The notes under the pieces were generated by a model, which saw only the letters and a program-made list of their open reading frames with translations, searched no databases and was not told the DNA's origin. This document shows, piece by piece, positions 6,197 through 13,845 of a DNA stretch of 20,858 nt. Numbering within the stretch: position 1 is the stretch's first letter; each line of letters opens with the position of its first letter. The stretch comes from an uncultured Clostridia bacterium. GTDB taxonomy: Bacteria > Bacillota > Clostridia > Peptostreptococcales > Anaerovoracaceae. The DNA is taken from assembly GCA_934247125.1 (NCBI GenBank), contig CAKQIZ010000028.1, positions 1 to 20,858 of the forward strand, given 5' to 3'. Both the position numbers and the translations under genes were made by a program.

Positions 6197-7423
6197 ATGA
6201 ATATACTGCTGATAAATCATTATGCCGGTTCACCGGAAATGGGGATGGAGTTTCGCCCGTATTATTTTGCAAGAGAATGGGTAAAGGCAGGTCACAGAGT
6301 CGATATCATAGCTGCTGATTACTCACATCTCAGACGCATGAACCCTGAAGTGGAGCATGATTTTCAGGAAGACATAATAGACGGGATACATTACCACTGG
6401 ATAAAAACGAGAACATATGAAGGCAATGGAGCTAAACGAGCAATAACGATGGCGCAGTTCGTGTCAAAGCTGTGGCTCAATGCAGGCAGGATCATAAAAG
6501 AAATGGAGCCTGATGCAGTGATATGTTCGTCGACATATCCGCTGGATACATATGTGGGACAGAGGATACGCAGAAAGTCGAAGAAAAAGGTGAAGCTGAT
6601 CCATGAAGTACATGATATGTGGCCTATCAGCCCGGTTGAAATCGGAGGGATGTCGCCAAAACATCCGTTTATAAGAGTAATGCAGGCAGGAGAAAATTCA
6701 TTCTGCAGAAATTCAGATGTAGTTGTTTCACTGTTGCCCGCAGCAAAAGATTATTTTATTGAACATGGAATGAGACCGGAAAAATTTATACATGTCCCTA
6801 ACGGGATCGTAATGGATGAATGGGAAAAGTATGAACATATACCGCAAAGGTTGTCCGTTCATTTCCTCGATAACAGTGCAAAAGGCAAGTTCAATTTATG
6901 CTTCTTTGGAAGTATAAATAAGACATATAACCTGGATACTCTTATAAATGCTGTAAAAGATATGGGAAAGAGCGATTTGGCGGTTACATTTATAGGAAAT
7001 GGCGTCGATAAAGATGATCTGAAAAAATTGACTGTGGGATATGAGGAAACTTTTGTATTTTTTGATCCGATTCCCAAAAATTCGATACCGGATCTTTTCA
7101 ATTACATCGATGCAGCATTTGTAGGCGCTAAAAGCCAGCAGATATTCAGATTCGGTATATGTATGAATAAACTGTTTGATTCGATGATGGGAGGAAAGCC
7201 TATTCTGTACATGGTAGATGCTCCCAATAATTATGTAGATGAATATGAATGTGGTTTAAGCGTTGAAGGCACAACAGAGGCTGATTTGCAGAAAGCACTT
7301 GATGAACTGATGAGGCTTGATAAAGCAAAGAGGCTCGATTTGGGCAGTAATGGTAAAAAAGCTGCAATAGAAATTTTCAATTATAAGGAGTTAGCAGATA
7401 GATTTTTAAGGGCAATCGAATGA
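6197..7423 (+). CDS. Glycosyltransferase family 4, WbuB-like
   Basis: A 408-residue cytoplasmic GT-B enzyme expected to add the second sugar to the lipid-linked unit. The N terminus NILLINHYAGSP, followed by EFRPYYFAREWVKAGHRV (about 19-36), is characteristic of the WbuB-like group, named for N-acetyl-fucosamine transferases. HEVHDMWP appears near 138-145. The donor-site region FRFGICMNKLFDSMMGGKP lies near 317-335. A ribosome site AAAGGGA precedes ATG 6197. The first half is about 45-50% GC in sampled lines and the second half is nearer 30-40%, so the gene may be a recombinant. Donor and acceptor specificity cannot be told from sequence. Confidence 0.88.
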   Translation: MNILLINHYAGSPEMGMEFRPYYFAREWVKAGHRVDIIAADYSHLRRMNPEVEHDFQEDIIDGIHYHWIKTRTYEGNGAKRAITMAQFVSKLWLNAGRIIKEMEPDAVICSSTYPLDTYVGQRIRRKSKKKVKLIHEVHDMWPISPVEIGGMSPKHPFIRVMQAGENSFCRNSDVVVSLLPAAKDYFIEHGMRPEKFIHVPNGIVMDEWEKYEHIPQRLSVHFLDNSAKGKFNLCFFGSINKTYNLDTLINAVKDMGKSDLAVTFIGNGVDKDDLKKLTVGYEETFVFFDPIPKNSIPDLFNYIDAAFVGAKSQQIFRFGICMNKLFDSMMGGKPILYMVDAPNNYVDEYECGLSVEGTTEADLQKALDELMRLDKAKRLDLGSNGKKAAIEIFNYKELADRFLRAIE

Positions 7424-7448
7424 TTGGTGTGATTAGGAAGGAATTGAT

Positions 7449-8522
7449 ATGAAAATCTTAACTATAGTAGGCGCGAGGCCACAGTTTATAAAGGCTGCGG
7501 TCGTTTCCAGAGTACTGAGGAAAGAACATGAGGAAATAATCGTTCATACCGGACAGCATTACGATTACAATATGTCAGATGTTTTTTTTAAAGAGCTTGA
7601 CATTCCGTCACCTGATTATAACCTAGGGATATCAGGTGGAACACACGGTAAAATGACGGGTGAGATGATCATTGCTATCGAAGATGTTGTTTTGAAAGAA
7701 AAGCCGGATGCGGTGCTTCTTTACGGTGATACGAATTCTACTATGGCAGGTGCGCTTGCAGCTGTAAAACAGCATATACCCGTCGTACACGTAGAGGCGG
7801 GAAATCGTCTGGGAACACTGACAAACCCTGAAGAAGTAAACAGGATAGTAACGGATCACGTATCATCTCTGAAATTGTGCTGTACTGAATCTGCACTGAA
7901 GTTTCTTGCAAAAGAAGGTATCGCAGATAATGCATATCTTGTAGGGGATCCGATGTATGATGCTTTTAAATACTATAGTGAGAAAGTCGGAGATAGCATT
8001 CCGGAAGACCTTATCAGACTTGACGGGGAAAAAACAAGCATTCCAGAAGAATTTTATTATATGACATGTCATCGCCAGGAAAATACCGGAAATGATGATG
8101 TGCTTACAGAGATCCTTGATGCAATGGAGTCGCTTGATGCAAAGTGCATTTATCCTGTACATCCGAGAAACAGACAGAGGGTACAGCGATTGATAGATGA
8201 TAAAAAGTATAAAAATATAATAGTTTGTGATCCGGTAGGATACCTGATGTCTGTTTATCTTGTCAATCATAGTAAAAAAATAGTAACTGATTCTGGTGGC
8301 TTACAAAGAGAAGCCTTTTTTGCAGAAAAGCAGTGTGTCACAATTTTTGACTATATAGTATGGCCGGAAACTATGATAGACAATAGAAACCAGCTTGCAA
8401 AGCCTGATAAAAATGATATTTTGGACAAGTTGTCTAAACCACAGGAAATAAAAGAAAATCATGCGTTTGGAGATGGACATTCGGCGCAGAAAATATTAGA
8501 ACGTATAAATGAGTATATTTAA
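7449..8522 (+). CDS. wbpI: Non-hydrolysing UDP-sugar 2-epimerase (WbpI-like, MnaA superfamily)
   Basis: It inverts carbon 2 of a UDP-GlcNAc-type sugar. The run IVHTGQHYDYNMSDVFF (31-47) with GGTHGKMTG (63-71) matches WbpI, the epimerase for UDP-GlcNAc(3NAc)A, better than standard MnaA/WecB. Residues corresponding to the WecB active site are present: Asp94 in YGDTNST, Glu116 in HVEAG, Glu129 in PEEVNR and His208 in HRQEN. DSGGLQREA (281-289) forms the nucleotide-binding end. The segment after HVEAG reads NRLGTLTNPEE, not the common LRSxxxxxPEE, so it belongs to a distinct subgroup. AGGAAGGA sits 7 bases before the start. The adjoining WbpA-like and WbpD-like genes support the diamino uronic acid assignment; a plain UDP-ManNAc epimerase is the alternative. 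Confidence 0.85.
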   Translation: MKILTIVGARPQFIKAAVVSRVLRKEHEEIIVHTGQHYDYNMSDVFFKELDIPSPDYNLGISGGTHGKMTGEMIIAIEDVVLKEKPDAVLLYGDTNSTMAGALAAVKQHIPVVHVEAGNRLGTLTNPEEVNRIVTDHVSSLKLCCTESALKFLAKEGIADNAYLVGDPMYDAFKYYSEKVGDSIPEDLIRLDGEKTSIPEEFYYMTCHRQENTGNDDVLTEILDAMESLDAKCIYPVHPRNRQRVQRLIDDKKYKNIIVCDPVGYLMSVYLVNHSKKIVTDSGGLQREAFFAEKQCVTIFDYIVWPETMIDNRNQLAKPDKNDILDKLSKPQEIKENHAFGDGHSAQKILERINEYI

Positions 8523-8540
8523 ACCCGGAGGTTGATTGAA

Positions 8541-9851
8541 ATGAAGGAATCATTACTAAATAAAATAGACAATAGAGAAATAACAGTCGGTGTAGTCGGA
8601 CTCGGATATGTAGGTCTTCCTCTGGCGGTCGAAAAGGCAAAGGCGGGATTCAAAACGATAGGTTTTGACGTGCAGAAAGCAAAAGTTGATCTTGTCAATG
8701 CAGGTTCAAACTACATCGGAGACATAGTCGACGATGATCTCAAACATATAGTGGAGAGTGGAATGCTCAGAGCGACGAATGATTTCAGCTTCGTCAGGGA
8801 TGTGGATTTTATAGCGATATGTGTTCCTACGCCGCTGGATGAGCACCAGCAGCCTGACATAAGCTATGTCAGATCATCAGCCGAAGAAATTGCAAAGCAT
8901 ATGACTAAAGGAACGATGGTAGTCCTCGAGTCGACGACTTATCCGGGAACTACAGAAGAACTTCTCAAACCGATACTTGAGACTTCGGGACTCAAGTGTG
9001 GCGAGGATTTTTACCTTGGTTTCTCTCCTGAAAGAGTGGATCCGGGCAACAAGCAGTTCAAGACGAAAAATACCCCTAAAGTAGTGGGTGCAATAGGCGA
9101 AGATGCGAGAGAAGTGATCGCAGCAATGTACAGAGCAGTGCTTGAAGGAGACGTTTACGAGGTTTCATCGCCGGCTATCGCAGAGATGGAAAAGATACTC
9201 GAGAATACTTACAGAAATATAAATATAGGTCTTGCGAATGAAATGGCGATCCTCTGCAACAGGATGGGCATAGATTACTGGGAAGTCGTTGATGCTGCAA
9301 AGACTAAGCCTTACGGTTTCCAGGCATTCTATCCGGGTCCGGGTCTTGGCGGGCACTGCATACCGCTGGATCCGTATTATCTGTCATGGAAAGCGCGCGA
9401 GTATGGTTTCCATACTTCTATGATAGAAAGCTCCATGATGGTCAATGACAGGATGCCGGAGTATTGCGTGGAAAGATCCATGGCGATACTCAACAGACAT
9501 AAAAAAGCACTGAACGGGTCGAAAGTACTTGTGCTCGGAGTAGCGTACAAGAATGATATCGATGACTATAGAGAGAGCCCGGCTATAAGAGTCATAGAAA
9601 AACTCAAGGAAGATGGTGCAGATACTGACTTTTACGATCCATGGATCTCGGAATACAAGGACAAAGGACAGATTTTCCATGGAATAGAAAAAATAGATGC
9701 AGAGATAATTTCATCATATGATCTCATAGTGATCACAGCAGCACACACCAATATAGACTATGATATGATACAGCAAAATGCTGCTGCGATATTTGATACC
9801 AGAAATGCAATGAAAGATATCGCTGATCGGGAAAATATAGAGGTGCTGTAA
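8541..9851 (+). CDS. wbpA: UDP-N-acetylglucosamine 6-dehydrogenase (WbpA-like)
   Basis: An NAD-dependent enzyme oxidising the C6 hydroxyl of UDP-GlcNAc to a carboxylate. The 436-residue protein shows the NAD fold GVVGLGYVGLP (17-27), FSPERVDPGN (161-170), the Lys/Asn pair around 218-222, and the catalytic Cys273 in PGPGLGGHCIPLDPYY. These motifs place it with WbpA-type UDP-GlcNAc dehydrogenases, not with UDP-glucose dehydrogenases. I start it at ATG 8541 because GGAGG (8527-8531) is 9 bases upstream; the in-frame TTG at 8532 touches the ribosome site directly. Its stop codon shares one base with the next start (TAATG), indicating translational coupling. Composition returns to the host-like level here. 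Confidence 0.92.
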   Translation: MKESLLNKIDNREITVGVVGLGYVGLPLAVEKAKAGFKTIGFDVQKAKVDLVNAGSNYIGDIVDDDLKHIVESGMLRATNDFSFVRDVDFIAICVPTPLDEHQQPDISYVRSSAEEIAKHMTKGTMVVLESTTYPGTTEELLKPILETSGLKCGEDFYLGFSPERVDPGNKQFKTKNTPKVVGAIGEDAREVIAAMYRAVLEGDVYEVSSPAIAEMEKILENTYRNINIGLANEMAILCNRMGIDYWEVVDAAKTKPYGFQAFYPGPGLGGHCIPLDPYYLSWKAREYGFHTSMIESSMMVNDRMPEYCVERSMAILNRHKKALNGSKVLVLGVAYKNDIDDYRESPAIRVIEKLKEDGADTDFYDPWISEYKDKGQIFHGIEKIDAEIISSYDLIVITAAHTNIDYDMIQQNAAAIFDTRNAMKDIADRENIEVL

Positions 9852-10414
9852 TGGGTGAGTATTTCGTACACGAATCAAGTTATGTAGATGAAGGCGTCAA
9901 AATAGGAAAAGGAACGAAGATATGGCATTTCTGCCATATACAGACAGGTGCGGAAATAGGTGAGAAGTGTTCATTAGGTCAGAATGTCAATGTTTCGAAT
10001 AACGTTAAGATCGGCAACGGATGCAAACTTCAGAACAATGTTTCGGTTTATGAAGGCGTGGAGCTGGAGGATCACGTTTTCTGCGGACCTTCGATGGTAT
10101 TTACAAATGATCTGACGCCTAGAGCTAAGTATCCAAAAGGCAGTGCCGGATATAAGAAGACACTTCTGAAGACTGGCGCTACGGTAGGTGCTAATGCTAC
10201 TGTAGTATGTGGACATACGCTTGGAAAATGGTCGATGATAGCATCAGGCGCAGTCGTTACAAAGGACGTTCCGGATCATGCTCTGATGGCAGGCGTTCCG
10301 GCAAAGAGGATAGGCTGGGTGTGTGAATGTGGAGAAGTTCTTAAGAACGGATTAACATGCAGCATGTGTGGAAGAAGCTATGCCGAATCGGATAACGGTC
10401 TTGAAGAAAAATAA
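9851..10414 (+). CDS. wbpD: UDP-amino-uronate 3-N-acetyltransferase (WbpD/WlbB-like) with zinc-ribbon tail
   Basis: It would acetylate the 3-amino group of UDP-GlcNAc3NA using acetyl-CoA. The 187-residue protein is a left-handed beta-helix built of hexapeptide repeats (about 5-155). Diagnostic stretches are IWHFCHIQTGAEIGE (24-38), LGQNVNVSNNV (42-52) and TVGANATVVCGHTLG (111-125). The C terminus carries a CxC...CxxC cluster (Cys158, 160, 170, 173) that likely binds zinc; related proteins often have the same tail. It overlaps wbpA by one base. In Bordetella and Pseudomonas pathways the partner is the 3-dehydrogenase; here that gene is separated from it by an AT-rich glycosyltransferase. Confidence 0.88.
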   Translation: MGEYFVHESSYVDEGVKIGKGTKIWHFCHIQTGAEIGEKCSLGQNVNVSNNVKIGNGCKLQNNVSVYEGVELEDHVFCGPSMVFTNDLTPRAKYPKGSAGYKKTLLKTGATVGANATVVCGHTLGKWSMIASGAVVTKDVPDHALMAGVPAKRIGWVCECGEVLKNGLTCSMCGRSYAESDNGLEEK

Positions 10415-10430
10415 GGGGAAAGACAATAGG

Positions 10431-11564
10431 ATGGATTCATATATAGGTAGATGCATATACCATTATCCACATCCAATAGATTCACAACCAGTAGGATCAG
10501 GAGTAAGACCACTTAGGATGCTTAATGCTTTAAAAGATATTGGTTATTATGTGGATGAGATTACGGGGTATGGTAAAGAACGGAAAGAGAAAATTAAAAA
10601 GGTAATTGATAGAATAAAATCTGGGGTAAAATATGATTTTTTATATTCAGAGTCGTTAACTGATCCGACTTTGTTAGCAGAAAAAAATCATTTGCCAGTG
10701 CACCCAATAATGGATTACAATTTATGGAGAATTTGTCAAAAATACAAAATACCAGTGGGCTTATTTTATAGAGATATATATTGGAAATATCCAGTATATA
10801 AAAAAAATGTACCTATCCATAAAAGATGTATTACAATACCACTTTACTATTTAGATTTGACAATGTATCAAAAATACGTGAGTGTATTGTTCTGTCCAAC
10901 GGAACAATTTGCGAACGTGGTTGACATTAATATTGAAAAAAGCATCTTGCCACCCGGGTGTATAGAAAATGAAAGCGTCATAGCTAACAAATTAAATAAA
11001 CATTTTGCACGGCCGAGGTTATCGTTATTTTATGTAGGCTCGATTCAAGGAACATATGATATTAGTATTATTTTTGAAGCAGTACAAAAATGTGAATTTG
11101 TTGAATTGATAGTATGTACGCCGAAAGAACAATGGGATGAAAATAAAAAAAGATATAGGGATCTATTATGTGATCGGGTAAAAGTAGTTCATAGAAAGGG
11201 AAGTGCATTAATTGATTTATATGAGCAAGCAGATGCAAGCTTATATCTTTTACGACCAAATGAATATTTAAATATAGCATCTCCAATAAAATGCAAGGAA
11301 ACAGTTGGATATGGTACACCAATGATTGTCTCGCGTAATACTGGAGCTGCTGAGGGAGTAGAAAAAGATTCTTATGGCTGGACGATTGATTATGATTTGT
11401 CTTCAATTATGCGATTGTTTAAATATTTGTATGAAAATCCTGACGAAATTAAGGCAAAGACATTAGATACAATTGATGCCATTGGAGTAAACACTTGGGA
11501 TTACAGGGCTAAAAGCATTAGCAAAAAACTTTTAGATAATAGTATGAAAGGAAAGTTATTATGA
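10431..11564 (+). CDS. Glycosyltransferase (GT-B fold, GT4-like)
   Basis: A 377-residue predicted glycosyltransferase without a recognised specificity. Early residues include HPIDSQPVGSGVRPLRM (14-30), an acceptor-side glycine-rich stretch. VGSIQGTYD marks the start of the second Rossmann domain, and NIASPIKCKETVGYGTPM (about 281-298) is the donor-site motif in which a Glu contacts the nucleotide sugar. I chose ATG 10431; an in-frame ATG at 10368 would overlap the previous gene by 47 bases. The ribosome site (AAGGGG near 10413-10418) is distant, so initiation may be weak or coupled. The gene is far poorer in GC (about 23% in a sampled line) than both neighbours and its stop overlaps the next start by 4 bases. 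It looks like a later insertion into the wbp set. Confidence 0.82.
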   Translation: MDSYIGRCIYHYPHPIDSQPVGSGVRPLRMLNALKDIGYYVDEITGYGKERKEKIKKVIDRIKSGVKYDFLYSESLTDPTLLAEKNHLPVHPIMDYNLWRICQKYKIPVGLFYRDIYWKYPVYKKNVPIHKRCITIPLYYLDLTMYQKYVSVLFCPTEQFANVVDINIEKSILPPGCIENESVIANKLNKHFARPRLSLFYVGSIQGTYDISIIFEAVQKCEFVELIVCTPKEQWDENKKRYRDLLCDRVKVVHRKGSALIDLYEQADASLYLLRPNEYLNIASPIKCKETVGYGTPMIVSRNTGAAEGVEKDSYGWTIDYDLSSIMRLFKYLYENPDEIKAKTLDTIDAIGVNTWDYRAKSISKKLLDNSMKGKLL

Positions 11565-12634
11565 AATACGCACTTATAGGTTGCGGCAGGATTGCAACAA
11601 ATCATATGAAAGCAGCAGTCAACAACAAGCTGGAGATCGCAGCAGTATGCGATGTTCTTCCGGAAAAAATGGAGGAGCTTCTTGCAAAACACGATTTACA
11701 GAACGACGATTCGATAAAACGATATGAAGACTATAAAAAAATGATAGAAGAGATAAAGCCTGAACTCGTGAGTATCGCTACAGAGAGCGGGATACATGCT
11801 GAGATAGCTTTATACTGCATAGAAAAAGGCGTGAACCTGATAATCGAAAAGCCTATGGCAATGAGCATAGAAGATGCTGACAAGATCATAAAGCTTTCCG
11901 AGGAAAAAGGTGTAAAGGTATCGGCATGCCATCAGAACAGATTCAATGTTGCTATCCAGCAGCTGAGACAGGCTGTGGAAAGCGGCAGATTCGGCAAACT
12001 TTCACATGGTTCGATCCATGTAAGATGGAACAGGAATGAGGGCTATTATACTCAGGCTCCATGGAGAGGAACGTGGGCTCAGGATGGCGGAGCACTGATG
12101 AACCAGTGCATACATGGTATCGACCTTCTCAGATGGATGATGGGAGATGAGATAGAGGAAATATACGGAGCAACGAGACAGCAGTTCCATGATTATCTTG
12201 AAGCGGAAGACGTGGGAATGGCAGTTGTGAAGTTCAAGAACGGTGCGATAGGTACGATAGAGGGCACTACCAACGTTTACCCTAAGAACCTTGAAGAGAC
12301 TCTTTACATATTCGGAGAAAATGGAACTGTAAAAATTGGCGGAACATCAACAAACAATATCGATGTCTGGGAGTTTGCAGATGAAACAGAAGCGGACAGC
12401 AAAAACAAAGGCCTTAAGGAAGAGACGAGCAATGTATACGGAAACGGCCACACCAGCCTGTTTGCAGATGTCATAGATGCCATAGAAAACGACAGGAAGC
12501 CATATGTAGACGCAGTTGCAGGAAGAAATGCTCTGGAAGTGGTACTTTCAATATACAAGAGCCAGAAGACAGGCAAATCCGTGAAGCTGCCACTGAAGGA
12601 TTTTGCAAGCATAGATATGAATGGTGAGTTTTAA
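11561..12634 (+). CDS. wbpB: UDP-GlcNAc-uronate 3-dehydrogenase (WbpB/WlbA-like, Gfo/Idh/MocA family)
   Basis: It oxidises C3 of UDP-GlcNAcA to the 3-keto sugar that an aminotransferase then aminates. The 357-residue protein has the NAD fold ALIGCGRIATNH (4-15), EKP with Lys97 (96-98), and the WlbA signature CHQNRFN (123-129). Further WlbA-type runs are VRWNRNEGYYTQAPWRGTWA (154-173) and MNQCIHGIDLLRWM (180-193), with His185 as the likely catalytic residue. AAAGGAAAG precedes ATG 11561 and the start overlaps the previous stop by 4 bases. Sampled composition is about 45% GC, matching the wbpA/wbpD-like genes and contrasting sharply with the glycosyltransferases on both sides. Confidence 0.9.
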   Translation: MKYALIGCGRIATNHMKAAVNNKLEIAAVCDVLPEKMEELLAKHDLQNDDSIKRYEDYKKMIEEIKPELVSIATESGIHAEIALYCIEKGVNLIIEKPMAMSIEDADKIIKLSEEKGVKVSACHQNRFNVAIQQLRQAVESGRFGKLSHGSIHVRWNRNEGYYTQAPWRGTWAQDGGALMNQCIHGIDLLRWMMGDEIEEIYGATRQQFHDYLEAEDVGMAVVKFKNGAIGTIEGTTNVYPKNLEETLYIFGENGTVKIGGTSTNNIDVWEFADETEADSKNKGLKEETSNVYGNGHTSLFADVIDAIENDRKPYVDAVAGRNALEVVLSIYKSQKTGKSVKLPLKDFASIDMNGEF

Positions 12635-13845
12635 TGTTAGTGATAATAACTTCTGGATTTCCGTTTCAGGGGGAGCCTTTTTTACTTTCGGAGAAGGATT
12701 ATATGCCTGATGATTCGGTATTTTTTGCATTAGCTCCCTCAAGAACAGCATTAAATGAAACTAAATATACAGCGTTCAAAGTTCCAAAGCGAAAAATGAA
12801 TTTAAGAACACTTATGTATGCATTTCAAGGACTGTTTTCTCCAATCTGTTACAGTGAATTGAAAAATATTATAAAGAATAAAAAACTCAGCTTTAAAAAT
12901 ATAATGCGTATGTACGCTGTATATGGATATGGGATATATTGTTATAAATTCGTTGAAGATAAGTTGAAGAACTTGTTAAAAAAAGATGAAAAAATTACAT
13001 TTTACTCATATTGGATGTCTACTCATGCTTTTGTCTGTGCTATGCTTAAGAAAAAGTATGCAGGCTCAAAATTTGTTACGCGCTGTCACGGATATGATTT
13101 ATATGAATATAGGTCGGAAACAAATTATTTAGCTTTTAGAAAGCTTATTTTTGAGAATGCGGATAAAATTTTTCCGATTAGCAAAAATGGAGAGGAATAT
13201 ATTATTGATACATATCCAATGTATAAAGGACTTTTAAAAAATAAGGTGGAAGCTTCATATTTGGGAACAATGGATCATGGATATAATATAAAAAATAAGA
13301 GAGGAGCATTTCAAATAGTTTCCTGTTCAAATTTAGTTGAATTAAAAAGAGTGCATTTGATTATTGAGGCTTTGAGTCAAATACAAGTTCCTGTTAGGTG
13401 GACTCATTTTGGGGATGGTAAATGTGCAGAGAGTCTGAAGAAGATGGCAAAAGAAATGTTAAGGCATAATATAGACTATACTTTCAAAGGGGCTATACCA
13501 AATGAAGAATTAATGAAAGCTTACAAATGTATGGATATAGATTTGTTTATTAATGTTAGTGAATATGAAGGAGTACCAGTATCGATAATGGAAGCAATGT
13601 CTTTTGGAATACCTGTTATTGCAACTGATGTGGGGGGAACAAGCGAAATTGTCCGTGATGGATATAATGGAAAATTATTAAGCAAAGACTTTTCTATTGA
13701 CGAATTAAGTAAGCTTATTTTATATTTCATAAACATGGATGAATTTTCGAAGTACAATTATTGCAATAATGCAAGAAAGACATGGGAATTGTTTTTTAAT
13801 GCAGAGAAAAATTATCTTAGGTTTTATAAAGAGGTATGCGAATAG
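12634..13845 (+). CDS. Glycosyltransferase family 4
   Basis: A 403-residue GT-B enzyme with the classic retaining E-x7-E donor motif at Glu312/Glu320 (SEYEGVPVSIMEAMSFGIPV). GGTSEIVRDGYNG follows it. The start of the C-terminal domain shows VSCSNLVELKRVHLIIEAL, typical of GT4. The start shares one base with the preceding stop (TAATG). From this gene onward the DNA becomes strongly AT-rich, marking a new compositional block. Sugar specificity is unknown; by gene count it would add the third or fourth residue of the repeat unit. Confidence 0.9.
   Translation: MLVIITSGFPFQGEPFLLSEKDYMPDDSVFFALAPSRTALNETKYTAFKVPKRKMNLRTLMYAFQGLFSPICYSELKNIIKNKKLSFKNIMRMYAVYGYGIYCYKFVEDKLKNLLKKDEKITFYSYWMSTHAFVCAMLKKKYAGSKFVTRCHGYDLYEYRSETNYLAFRKLIFENADKIFPISKNGEEYIIDTYPMYKGLLKNKVEASYLGTMDHGYNIKNKRGAFQIVSCSNLVELKRVHLIIEALSQIQVPVRWTHFGDGKCAESLKKMAKEMLRHNIDYTFKGAIPNEELMKAYKCMDIDLFINVSEYEGVPVSIMEAMSFGIPVIATDVGGTSEIVRDGYNGKLLSKDFSIDELSKLILYFINMDEFSKYNYCNNARKTWELFFNAEKNYLRFYKEVCE

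Noticed and set aside
8532..8540. TTG start for the WbpA-like gene
   Set aside because: It directly touches the GGAGG ribosome site; ATG 8541 has 9-base spacing.
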